Assembly (NCBI RefSeq): GCF_049673005.1
Contig: NZ_JBATXB010000055.1
Coordinates: 1-32,634, forward strand
Direction of reading: 5' to 3'
Length of the DNA stretch: 32,634 nt
From: Carnobacterium_A sp049673005
GTDB lineage: Bacteria; Bacillota; Bacilli; Lactobacillales; Carnobacteriaceae
Position 1 is the stretch's first letter. The number at the start of each line of letters is the position of its first letter. The notes under the pieces are model-generated. The model did no database searches, was not told the DNA's origin, and was given only the letters and a program-made list of their open reading frames with translations. Below, one piece after another: positions 17,101 through 24,483 of this stretch. The translations under genes and the position numbers were made by a program.

Positions 17101-17610
17101 ATGGGATTATTCGATTTTTTAAAGAAAAAAGATGAAGCACCTAAAAACACATCAGTTAAAATCTACGCACCAGCAAATGGTAAAGTAGTTGCAATTGATG
17201 AAGTTTCAGATCCAGTATTTTCACAAAAAATGATGGGAGACGGTTTTGCTGTCATTCCAACAGATGGCGTAATTACCTCACCAGTAGTAGGGAAAGTTTT
17301 AAGCGTATTTCCAACTCAGCACGCGGTAGGGATTTTACTAGAAAATGGAATCGAAGTCTTATTGCATATGGGTATTGATACAGTTCAATTAAATGGAGGC
17401 CCTTTTGAAACAGTTGTTAAAGAAGGTGACGATATTGATGAAAACACAGTCGTTTCAACAGTTGATTTAGTTGCTCTTGAAGCAGCAGGAAAAGACAACG
17501 CAATGATTGTTGTATTCACAAATATGGATAAAGTTGCTGACTTTAACTTAGACACAACTGGACCAATTAGTGCAAAAACAACAATTGGTTCTATTTCAGC
17601 TAACGCATAA
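17101..17610 (+). CDS. Stand-alone PTS glucose-type EIIA (Crr-like)
   Basis: Soluble phosphocarrier of 169 residues that passes phosphate from HPr to EIIB domains lacking a fused IIA. It closely follows E. coli EIIA-Glc in size and order: an amphipathic N-terminal MGLFDFLKKK, then the IYAPANGKVVAIDEVSDPVF strand, the structural His74 in FPTQHAVGI and the phospho-accepting His89 in LLHMGIDTVQLNGGPF. AAGGGAG precedes the ATG. In many Firmicutes this domain is fused to a permease; a separate gene here, 2.2 kb from the IIA-less murP, makes MurP a plausible partner, along with any other IIA-less glucose-family permease in the genome. It stands alone between its own promoter and a strong terminator. 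Confidence 0.94.
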   Translation: MGLFDFLKKKDEAPKNTSVKIYAPANGKVVAIDEVSDPVFSQKMMGDGFAVIPTDGVITSPVVGKVLSVFPTQHAVGILLENGIEVLLHMGIDTVQLNGGPFETVVKEGDDIDENTVVSTVDLVALEAAGKDNAMIVVFTNMDKVADFNLDTTGPISAKTTIGSISANA

Positions 17611-17620
17611 AAAAATAAAA

Positions 17621-17660
17621 AAAAGAACGAGCCGCTAAAATAGTGGCTCGTTCTTTTCTT
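17621..17660. terminator. Bidirectional terminator after the EIIA gene
   Basis: AAAAGAACGAGCCGCTA (17621-17637) pairs with 17641-17657 over 17 bp with one G-U pair and an AAA loop. T-runs occur on both strands, so it also serves the convergent lactonase gene. Confidence 0.92.
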
Positions 17661-17711
17661 TTGAAAAATACGAATAAGTTAGATGTAAATTAGCTAGTCA
17701 TCTTTAGTTGA

Positions 17712-18746
17712 TTATTTGAAGAGTACGCAAACACATTCAGGAGCATAACAATCTTTTTGAAGTAGGGATAACTTACCAGTCGTTTCATTGCGTTCGAATA
17801 ACGTTAGGTTATCAGATTCTTGGTGTGCTACCACAACAAATTTTCCTGTAGGATCAATATCGAAGTCACGTGGGAAGATTCCTTCAGAAGGAACGATTTC
17901 AACTAATTTCAAGAAAAAGTCTGTTTGTGAAACTTCAAATATAGCAATCGAATCATGTCCACGGTTAGAAGCGTATACAAATTTACCATCTTTTGAAATA
18001 CGAATAGCTGCTCCACCATTAAATTCATTGTACTCATTTGGAAGTGTAGGAATGGTTTGAACAGCTGTAAACACTCCAGTAGTTGAATCATAGCGCAAAG
18101 TTAAAACTTCACTACTTAACTCTCCAAATAAATAAGCTATTTCTTGATTTGGATGGAAAACTAAGTGACGAGGACCAGTTCCTGGTGCAATATCTAGACG
18201 ACTAACTTCAGATAGTTTACCATTACTATCTACTGAGTAAGTGTAAACAGCATCTGTACCAAGATCACAAGCAATGACATAACGTCCATCCGGAGAAAGA
18301 TCAAAGTAATGAGCATGAGCTGATTTTTGATTTTCATGAACACTTGATCCAAGATGTTTGACAGTATCTAATAAAACTAACTGACCGTCATTATCTGTTT
18401 TCATAACGGAAACTTCACCTTTATGGTAGTTAGCAGTATAAACAAATGAACGAATTTTATCGTAGCTTACATAGCAAGGAGGAGCTCCTTCAGCCGAAAC
18501 AACCCCAGACTTGATTATTTCATCGGATTCATTCCTCTTAAAAGCAACAAGTGCTCCGTTACCATTTTCTTTTGAAATAGAATACAATCTATTTTTATCG
18601 TCAGATAAAGTTAAGTATGTTGGGTTATCTGCTCGTACAAGAAAAGTTCGATTAGTTAGCCTTTTACTAGCCGTATCTAACTGTATCTTATAGATACCTT
18701 TACTATCTTTCTTAGTGTAGCTACCTAAATAAATCGTTTCTTTCAT
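17712..18746 (-). CDS. Lactonase-family beta-propeller protein (6-phosphogluconolactonase, YkgB/Pgl type)
   Basis: Predicted cytoplasmic seven-bladed propeller of 344 residues from the lactonase family (PF10282). Family members such as E. coli YbhE hydrolyse 6-phosphogluconolactone in the pentose phosphate pathway. Recurrent blade motifs are visible: SPDGRYVIACDLGTDAVYTY, GTGPRHLVFHPNQEIAYLFGE, ISKDGKFVYASNRGHDSIAIF and PRDFDIDPTGKFVVVAHQESDNL. The start is fixed by AGGAGG on the minus strand just before the ATG. It is a single-gene unit with its own promoter. The sugar-lactone substrate is inferred from the family; some members act on other lactones. Confidence 0.87.
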   Translation of the reverse strand: MKETIYLGSYTKKDSKGIYKIQLDTASKRLTNRTFLVRADNPTYLTLSDDKNRLYSISKENGNGALVAFKRNESDEIIKSGVVSAEGAPPCYVSYDKIRSFVYTANYHKGEVSVMKTDNDGQLVLLDTVKHLGSSVHENQKSAHAHYFDLSPDGRYVIACDLGTDAVYTYSVDSNGKLSEVSRLDIAPGTGPRHLVFHPNQEIAYLFGELSSEVLTLRYDSTTGVFTAVQTIPTLPNEYNEFNGGAAIRISKDGKFVYASNRGHDSIAIFEVSQTDFFLKLVEIVPSEGIFPRDFDIDPTGKFVVVAHQESDNLTLFERNETTGKLSLLQKDCYAPECVCVLFK

Positions 18747-18785
18747 GGAATATTCCTCCTAAAAAAATTTTTATAGCCTAAAATA

Positions 18786-18813
18786 ACTATAGCATAGAAT
18801 AATAAAACAATAA
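18786..18813 (-). promoter_or_regulatory. Predicted promoter of the lactonase gene
   Basis: On the minus strand: TTATTG (18808-18813), a 16-nt spacer and TATAGT (18786-18791), with an extended -10 TGC directly upstream of the hexamer. Confidence 0.5.
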
Positions 18814-18885
18814 TAATAGTAAGGTAAAAAAGAAAAGAAACAACTCGAAACTAAAAAATGACAACAGAGAAATGTTAAAATAAAG

Positions 18886-18930
18886 AAATCGTATGAAATC
18901 AATTAAGTTAATACAGATACCATACGATTT
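18886..18930 (-). terminator. Probable terminator of the TagF-like gene
   Basis: A 10-bp perfect inverted repeat AAATCGTATG (18886-18895) / CATACGATTT (18921-18930) lies 60 bp after the TagF-like stop codon. The loop is 25 nt and the downstream minus-strand tail is T-rich but interrupted. Confidence 0.5.
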
Positions 18931-18988
18931 TTATTTAGCTAATGGATAACAGATTTCATTTTACAGCGCATCTTTTTTACTATAACGT

Positions 18989-21106
18989 TCATTTTTTTGA
19001 TAATAAGTTTGAAACAGCATCATAGATACGAAGGTTTGATTGAGTATCGCTGTATTCAAGCAATGCGTCAGCTTTTTTGCGATTTCTATGACTCATTTTA
19101 AAGTCATTTTGTCCAAGTTGATTCAACAAATAAATTAAATCGTTTTCGTTAGTAGTTACTTCTCCAGGTAATTCATTAGAATAAAGATCATTCATTGATT
19201 GTGACGCTTTAATATCAGGACCATGAACTTCAGGTTGGAAAAAACAAACAGGCTTAGATAAAAAACTAAAATCAAAAGCTAGCGGGTGATAATCAGTAAC
19301 AAAGACTTTGCTCTCGCTTAGTAACGGAAGCAGCTCTATTTGGTCTTGTAAAACGACGGAACAGCCTAATTCGATAAGTTGATCAAAATAGCCAACCATA
19401 GCATGAGGCAAAGCGATAAGTACGTCTAAGTCATAGGTTGCTATAAATTCTTTAAAGTCCTTGTGCTTTATTACCGCAATAAACCTTTCTGCAGTTCGTT
19501 TGGTAGATTCTGTTTGGTACTGTAATCCAATTTCTTGTTCAGCTGGGAAAAATAATAGTTGATTTTGTAGTTGTATAGAACAATCTTTAGATAGTAATTG
19601 ATCAAAACGCGCTAAACCGGATAAAGCTAATTGTTGTTCAGGGTAGCCAAGTGTATCAATAGCGTATCTTTTTTCATGTTTAGAGCTGACTAAGAACAAA
19701 TCATTTTTAAACACCTTAGTTGAAAAACCATAAGACTGCTTAAAAGATTGCAAACCAAGAACGTTATTTTGTAGCAAGACTCTTCTCGCTCCGATAATAT
19801 CAAACCATAAAGGATTGCGAGTCGGATAAATATGATAGGGTGCTTGAGTAGTTAAAATAACTTTAGCTTTTAATAAATATTGGATGTATTTTTTTGATTT
19901 AAATAATAAAATACGATCATTATCAAATGAAATCGCCTTTTCATAATCTGTAGAATCTTTATCTAAAATATAAAAAGCATTAATTTCAGGATGATTTTTA
20001 CGTAAATAACAGAAAAATAGCCAGCCATTATTACGGGCTTCAAGCGGTTTTTCTCCAATAATCCAATAGTCCTTATCGCTAAAAAAGGGCTTGATAAATC
20101 GCGAGACTAATCTAAGTTCTTTGTAGTACTCATAAACTTCTTTTTCATATTTTGTTGCCGCTAAAAAAAGTCCGTTATGTTGATCTGTAAAATTAGGTGC
20201 AAAAAGATAAACAGATTTTCCGTAAGCTACTTCTTGAGAATGAAATAATTTCCGTGACTTCACATCCTGTGGACCTGCAACTCTCACGATAGTTGGTTCA
20301 AATAGCCCGTTTAGGTAAATCTCGAAATAAAAATCAAAATCTTCATCGCCATTCCCGCGAACAAATAATTCAGTAGCGAGTAAATTTAAGTCAACCGAAA
20401 TGGTATAATTGTAATGGTAAAGATGTTTTCCTTGTTCTAATTCTTCTAATTGATGGTTTGAATGTAGAACAATTTTATAATCAGAGTTACGTCCAACTAA
20501 CACCGTATCGATTCTATTTATCGGGATAGCCATAGTTACTAATTTACCATCAATGACTAAAAGATTGTTTTTTTGAGGTTCAATAGAGTCAATTTTACTT
20601 GAATGGATGTAACGAATACTTCGCACTGGAATATTTACTGTAAAACAAAACCCATTATTTTTACGACTAAAATAAGGATAAACATCATTTTCTTGATCTC
20701 TAAATTGTGATAAACCAATCGAATTAAAGTGATCAAATAAATTCAAGGAAAGAGGTTCATCTTTTTTTACCCATTCAGAATCTTGTAGGTAATGCACAGT
20801 ATAATAAAATTCATAGTGTGCTTTAGGGTTAAGATGAGTATGCTGGCGAATGAACTCGCGAATGCTCAGAGAGAAACGATAGCTAGAGTCGTTTATTTTC
20901 TCAGCTAAAAAAGGGTAGTGTTCACCCGTTTCACGATGTAAAATATAAAACTCGTCCAGTTTAGCTGATTGATGTGTTGAAAGAGTTACAGATGTTGTGA
21001 TGGTATCGTCAATTTTTTGAATAGTAAAAGTAGGATGCTTTATTTTATCTTTTATTAGCTTTTGATTGGTTTCTTCATCAAGTTGAATGTCTTTAATAGA
21101 TGACAT
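18989..21106 (-). CDS. Divergent CDP-glycerol glycerophosphotransferase-like protein (TagF/TagB family)
   Basis: A 705-residue protein. The C-terminal half (about 350-705) matches the CDP-glycerol:poly(glycerophosphate) glycerophosphotransferase family of wall teichoic acid polymerases: NGWLFFCYLRKNHPEINAFYILDKD, a KSKKYIQYLLKAKVILTTQ block, GARRVLLQNNVLGLQ, SGLARFDQLL, and VFVTDYHPLAFDFSFLSKPV near 601-620. The N-terminal 330 residues look like repeated beta-sandwich modules, with no signal peptide or membrane segment. In the family the loop after the LLQ strand carries a conserved His-Gly (LQHG or TWHG) that includes a catalytic His; here it is Asn447-Asn448, read directly from AAT AAC. His607 is retained in the later loop. 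GGAGGT precedes the ATG. It stands alone, with no tagB/tagD neighbours. It may use an altered mechanism or be inactive. Confidence 0.8.
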   Translation of the reverse strand: MSSIKDIQLDEETNQKLIKDKIKHPTFTIQKIDDTITTSVTLSTHQSAKLDEFYILHRETGEHYPFLAEKINDSSYRFSLSIREFIRQHTHLNPKAHYEFYYTVHYLQDSEWVKKDEPLSLNLFDHFNSIGLSQFRDQENDVYPYFSRKNNGFCFTVNIPVRSIRYIHSSKIDSIEPQKNNLLVIDGKLVTMAIPINRIDTVLVGRNSDYKIVLHSNHQLEELEQGKHLYHYNYTISVDLNLLATELFVRGNGDEDFDFYFEIYLNGLFEPTIVRVAGPQDVKSRKLFHSQEVAYGKSVYLFAPNFTDQHNGLFLAATKYEKEVYEYYKELRLVSRFIKPFFSDKDYWIIGEKPLEARNNGWLFFCYLRKNHPEINAFYILDKDSTDYEKAISFDNDRILLFKSKKYIQYLLKAKVILTTQAPYHIYPTRNPLWFDIIGARRVLLQNNVLGLQSFKQSYGFSTKVFKNDLFLVSSKHEKRYAIDTLGYPEQQLALSGLARFDQLLSKDCSIQLQNQLLFFPAEQEIGLQYQTESTKRTAERFIAVIKHKDFKEFIATYDLDVLIALPHAMVGYFDQLIELGCSVVLQDQIELLPLLSESKVFVTDYHPLAFDFSFLSKPVCFFQPEVHGPDIKASQSMNDLYSNELPGEVTTNENDLIYLLNQLGQNDFKMSHRNRKKADALLEYSDTQSNLRIYDAVSNLLSKK

Positions 21107-21154
21107 AAAATGGTACCTCCATTATCGCGTAATTAACGCTCGTTCATTTGCCTT

Positions 21155-21183
21155 ATCATACCAGTCTGTTGATAAGTAGGCAA
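21155..21183 (-). promoter_or_regulatory. Predicted promoter of the TagF-like gene
   Basis: On the minus strand: TTGCCT (21178-21183), a 17-nt spacer and TATGAT (21155-21160) with extended -10 TGG. A small inverted repeat AACGA-TTT-TCGTT (21183-21195) abuts the -35. Confidence 0.6.
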
Positions 21184-21347
21184 ACGATTTTCGTTAAATA
21201 CTAAGGACTTTTAAATAGTAAATCGCTAAAACAAGGAGCATACTAAAGAACAAGCTCAAAAGAAGGTTTTCTTTACCATTCTAATCTAGGATATGCTAAA
21301 ATAAAATAACGATTAAAAAATGAAGATTTAAGGAAGGAATGAACTTA

Positions 21348-21707
21348 ATGTTAGTAAGTACAGTTACATCTATAGGTAAATACGCTATTTCTAAGAAGGA
21401 TCCAATCATTATATTATTTGGAGAACAAGCAACAGAGGATCTTCGTTCGGTCTCAATTATTCAATCTTTTAAAGAGAATCAAAGTAGAGTAGAGTTGGAG
21501 CCTGGAAAGTCAGTTTTTTTTGATGATCAAGAATATACTATTTTAGAAGTTGGTAGTTTAGCTAATGAGAATTTAAATACGATAGGCCACGTTACATTAG
21601 ATTTTTCAGAAGTACCCGAAGAAGATAGGTTAGCAAATGGGCTATATTTAACACCTTTTAAATTGCCGAAAATTGAAATTGGTTCAACCATCCATTACGC
21701 GAAATAA
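21348..21707 (+). CDS. Orphan glucitol/sorbitol-type PTS IIA-like protein lacking the phospho-His
   Basis: A 119-residue cytoplasmic protein with the PTSIIA_gutA fold pattern: IILFGEQATEDLRSVSIIQ, a central EPGKSVFFDDQEYTILEVGSLANENLNTIGHVTLDF and a final IEIGSTIHY. In E. coli SrlB the phosphorylated His (His43, as I recall) sits in the FIH segment after the first helix; the aligned residue here is Gln39 (codon CAA, 21462). Only the IGH and terminal IHY histidines remain. The ATG at 21348 is preferred over 21339 because AGGAAGG ends at 21337, too near the first ATG. No glucitol EIIB/C or sorbitol dehydrogenase is nearby. It lies 32 bp upstream of an AI-2E family membrane gene on the same strand, suggesting co-transcription. 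A non-PTS or regulatory role is possible. Confidence 0.8.
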   Translation: MLVSTVTSIGKYAISKKDPIIILFGEQATEDLRSVSIIQSFKENQSRVELEPGKSVFFDDQEYTILEVGSLANENLNTIGHVTLDFSEVPEEDRLANGLYLTPFKLPKIEIGSTIHYAK

Positions 21708-21739
21708 ATTAGTTTTAGTCATTAAAAGGAGTGAGACGG

Positions 21740-22936
21740 ATGAAACAAGAAGAATCAGTGACTATTAAGCATGCTGCTACCTGGTTTTGGAAATGGATTT
21801 TAAATAATAAAGTCGTCTCGATTTTACTTATATCATTATTAGTCCTACTAAATGTATTAGCCTTTAGTAAAATAGCTTATATTTTTAATCCGTTAAAAGA
21901 CTTTATAAGCGTTATAGGTTTACCCATTTTAATGGCAGGGATTCTTTATTATTTAGTTAATCCTCTTATCGATTGGATGGAAACTAAAAAAGTACCTCGT
22001 ATGGCAGCTATTTTTCTTGTTTTTATGATTATTATTGCTCTTATTGTATGGGGTGCAACAACACTAATTCCAGTTATTAGAGAACAAACATTGGGCTTAA
22101 TAAAAGACTGGCCAACTTACTGGGACACATTAGTTTCACAAGTTGATAGTTTGTTAAGAAGTGATATACTTTCTCAATTTCAACAACAAGTGAATGAAAT
22201 TACTGAAAATGTTATGTCATCTATTTCAAAACAAGCTACTAATTTAGTTAATACAACCGTTTCTGGAATAGGCAGTGTCGTTGGGGTAGTAACAAATATA
22301 GTGGTTGCGTTAATTACAATGCCGTTTATTCTTTTTTATCTATTAAAAGATGGGAAAAAATTGCCGTATACGATTATGAAAGTTGTCCCATCAAAATTGA
22401 GAGTGTCAACTTATAAGTTACTAGGAGAAATTAACAACCAAATTAGCCAATATATACGCGGACAATTGGTTGTGGCTTTTTTTGTAGCACTAATGTTTTG
22501 GATAGGTTTTGCAATTGTTGGATTGGAATACGCTGTAACGTTAGGAGTTTTAGCTGGTTTCTTGAATTTAATCCCTTATCTGGGATCATTTATAGCAATG
22601 GTTCCAGTTCTTATTATTGCTTTTGTTACTTCTCCAGCAATGTTAATTAAAGTATTAATTGTTTTTGGAATCGAGCAGATGATTGAAGGAAGAGTTATTC
22701 AACCTCAGATTCTAGGAAGTAATTTAGACATTCATCCAATTACAATTATATTTGTTTTATTAACGTCTGGAAAGATATTTGGTATACCTGGCGTTATTTT
22801 GGGTATTCCTGGGTATGCTGTTTTAAAAGTAATTATTAACCATGTGTTTAACTGGTACAAAAAAAATTCGGGACTGTACAAAGATGATTTTAATCCTGCG
22901 ATTAAATCAATCGTAATAAGTAAAAAAGAGTCATAA
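21740..22936 (+). CDS. AI-2E/PerM family membrane transporter
   Basis: Polytopic membrane protein of 398 residues from the AI-2E transporter (PerM/YdiK) family, PF01594. Visible features are paired N-terminal helices (about 28-75), a third helix near 80-105 (IFLVFMIIIALIVWGATTLIPVI), a long soluble segment (105-165), and a C-terminal half with helices around GQLVVAFFVALMFWIGFAIVGLEYA and the family block GFLNLIPYLGSFIAMVPVLIIAF, then VIQPQILGSNLDIHPITIIFVLL. The ATG at 21740 is chosen with AAAAGGAG just upstream; a GTG three codons earlier lies on the RBS itself. Members are linked to quorum-signal export or Na+(Li+)/H+ antiport, so the substrate here is open. It follows the IIA-like gene and ends at a strong terminator. 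Confidence 0.88.
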   Translation: MKQEESVTIKHAATWFWKWILNNKVVSILLISLLVLLNVLAFSKIAYIFNPLKDFISVIGLPILMAGILYYLVNPLIDWMETKKVPRMAAIFLVFMIIIALIVWGATTLIPVIREQTLGLIKDWPTYWDTLVSQVDSLLRSDILSQFQQQVNEITENVMSSISKQATNLVNTTVSGIGSVVGVVTNIVVALITMPFILFYLLKDGKKLPYTIMKVVPSKLRVSTYKLLGEINNQISQYIRGQLVVAFFVALMFWIGFAIVGLEYAVTLGVLAGFLNLIPYLGSFIAMVPVLIIAFVTSPAMLIKVLIVFGIEQMIEGRVIQPQILGSNLDIHPITIIFVLLTSGKIFGIPGVILGIPGYAVLKVIINHVFNWYKKNSGLYKDDFNPAIKSIVISKKES

Positions 22937-22948
22937 AAATCACCTAAT

Positions 22949-22987
22949 AAAAAAAGGAATTGAGGCATACCTCGATTCCTTTTTTTT
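22949..22987. terminator. Bidirectional terminator, AI-2E gene / azoreductase gene
   Basis: A 17-bp stem (22949-22965 with 22970-22986, one G-U pair) with loop CATA and A/T runs at both sides. It lies between two convergent genes. Confidence 0.92.
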
Positions 22988-22995
22988 ACTCTTTA

Positions 22996-23619
22996 TTAAA
23001 AAGTTTTACCTAAATGAATTGATTTTTCAATCGCATCGGCCATAATTTGTGGAGCAGACTCAGGTGCGTGATCCATACCTTCAGCAAATAACTCTTGAAA
23101 GTCAGACACACCAATAAAATTAAAAATCGTTTTAATATAAACACTTGCTGGATCTTTTCCAGCATAAACTCCACCACTTGATTGAATATGTAACATTTTT
23201 TTATCGTTAACTAAACCATAAGGATGGCCAGATTCATCGTATTTAAAAGTTTTACCAGCAACGTTTGTCGTGTCTATCCAAGCTTTCAAGCGGGCAGGTA
23301 CATTTAAATTCCACAAAGGGTTAGCAATAACTATTTTATCAGCAGATAAAAAGTTTTCAGTGTAGCCATTAAATAAACTTACTTTCTCTTGTTGTTCTTC
23401 TTCTAATTCATCAAAAGCTATTCCTTCACTTAGTGATTTCCAAGCATTTAGTAAATGACGATCAATCTCAGGAACAGCCATTTCGTATAAATTAATGTCT
23501 TCAATAACATCATTTGGATTTTCTTGCCTATAGGATTCAATGAAAACATCAGTAACAGCCATTGATCTTGATGCTTCTCCAGTGTAAGGGTGAGCCCGTA
23601 CAATTAATAATTTTGTCAT
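22996..23619 (-). CDS. azoR: FMN-dependent NADH:quinone oxidoreductase / azoreductase
   Basis: Flavodoxin-fold enzyme of 207 residues that reduces quinones and azo compounds with NADH, a normal AzoR length. The N-terminal strand MTKLLIVRAHPYTGEASRS binds the FMN phosphate. ADKIVIANPLWNLNVPARLKAWID and HIQSSGGVYAG are the other flavin-contact blocks of the AzoR family. A GTAGGACT-type RBS precedes the ATG on the minus strand. It is divergently transcribed from a TetR-family gene and its ABC exporter operon. The shared 200-bp region has two tandem operator-like palindromes near the tetR promoter, about 75 bp beyond the azoR promoter, so co-regulation is possible but not evident. Confidence 0.92.
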   Translation of the reverse strand: MTKLLIVRAHPYTGEASRSMAVTDVFIESYRQENPNDVIEDINLYEMAVPEIDRHLLNAWKSLSEGIAFDELEEEQQEKVSLFNGYTENFLSADKIVIANPLWNLNVPARLKAWIDTTNVAGKTFKYDESGHPYGLVNDKKMLHIQSSGGVYAGKDPASVYIKTIFNFIGVSDFQELFAEGMDHAPESAPQIMADAIEKSIHLGKTF

Positions 23620-23677
23620 AATAAAGTCCTACTTTCTTTATGTTAGTTTTAAAAAATCTAAGTTTGGTTACCTATCT

Positions 23678-23706
23678 AGTTTATTAATAATAAGTAAGTA
23701 TTGCAA
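23678..23706 (-). promoter_or_regulatory. Predicted promoter of azoR
   Basis: On the minus strand: TTGCAA (23701-23706), a 17-nt spacer and TAAACT (23678-23683), about 60 bp before the start codon. Confidence 0.5.
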
Positions 23707-23751
23707 TATTTTTTTGAAATTTTTATTTTCTATATAATCGAGTAAAAATAC

Positions 23752-23780
23752 TTGATTTTACTTTTTCTGTAGAATATAAT
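23752..23780 (+). promoter_or_regulatory. Predicted promoter of the tetR-ABC operon
   Basis: TTGATT (23752-23757), a 17-nt spacer and a consensus TATAAT (23775-23780). Its -10 overlaps the first operator palindrome. Confidence 0.75.
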
Positions 23781-23808
23781 GACAAGGTGTCATTATGACG
23801 ACTTGTCA
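23778..23808. promoter_or_regulatory. Two tandem TetR-type operators, TGAC-N5-GTCA
   Basis: AATGACAAGGTGTCATT (23778-23794) is a palindrome with 7-bp arms. TGACGACTTGTCA (23796-23808) repeats the TGAC-N5-GTCA core 16 bp further on (centre to centre). Both lie between the -10 and the RBS of the TetR gene, the position expected for autorepression. Confidence 0.7.
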
Positions 23809-23835
23809 CTTTTATAGTTGAAAGGAATGAAAATA

Positions 23836-24483
23836 GTGCCAACTAAAACATTTTTTAACTTATCGATAGAAAAACAAGACAGATTAATATCTGCGGCAGC
23901 AGAAGAGTTTTCTCGAGTATCGTTGAATGAATCTTCTATTAATAACATTATAAAAAAAGCTGAAATTTCACGAGGTAGTTTTTATCAATATTTCGAAAAT
24001 AAAGAAGATTTGTATTATTATTATTTAGGTCTGTTAAAGAGAGATACTCAACTAATGCTCTTAGATAGTTTAAAACTAGCTAATGGCGATTTATTTGAAG
24101 GGTTTAAACGATTCTTTCCTAAAATTCTTGAACTGATTATGCACAAAGAGAACAGTGCTTTTTTTAAACATCTTTTTTTGCATATGGATTATCGAACGGG
24201 GACTGAAGTTGCACCTGAAACAATCAAACAGTGTGGAGCAAATAGACCTTCAAAAGATACATTTCGAAATCACATTGATATGGATAAATTGAGTTTATCT
24301 GAACCTAGTGACTTCCCACTTTTAATCAAATTTATGATGTCTACTTTATTTGGCACAGTTGGAGAAGGCTTTAATAAAAATAAATCACAGAAAGAAATGA
24401 TTTTAATGTTTAATAAAAAATTAGAATGGATTGAATATGGTGTCGCTAAAGACCCATCTAATCAGGAGGAAATAAAGTTATGA
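23836..24483 (+). CDS. TetR-family transcriptional regulator of the adjacent ABC exporter
   Basis: Cytoplasmic repressor of about 215 residues. The N-terminal HTH reads TKTFFNLSIEKQDRLISAAA, then SSINNIIKKAEISRGSFYQYFENKEDLYYYY, a canonical TetR recognition helix and Phe-Tyr anchor. The C-terminal ligand domain is unrelated to any I can name. The GTG at 23836 is chosen because GAAAGGA (23820-23826) has good spacing to it and the resulting PTKTFFNL start is common in this subfamily; TTG 23818 or ATG 23827 would lie on the RBS. Its last codons overlap the start of the first ABC gene (ATGA), so the three genes are one operon. Two palindromes overlap its promoter, which suggests that it represses the whole operon until a drug or toxic ligand releases it. 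Confidence 0.9.
   Translation: MPTKTFFNLSIEKQDRLISAAAEEFSRVSLNESSINNIIKKAEISRGSFYQYFENKEDLYYYYLGLLKRDTQLMLLDSLKLANGDLFEGFKRFFPKILELIMHKENSAFFKHLFLHMDYRTGTEVAPETIKQCGANRPSKDTFRNHIDMDKLSLSEPSDFPLLIKFMMSTLFGTVGEGFNKNKSQKEMILMFNKKLEWIEYGVAKDPSNQEEIKL

Noticed and set aside
16907..17140. 77-codon minus-strand open frame
   Set aside because: It overlaps the EIIA start and promoter, its product is low-complexity Phe/Ile/Leu-rich, and no convincing RBS or family similarity is seen.
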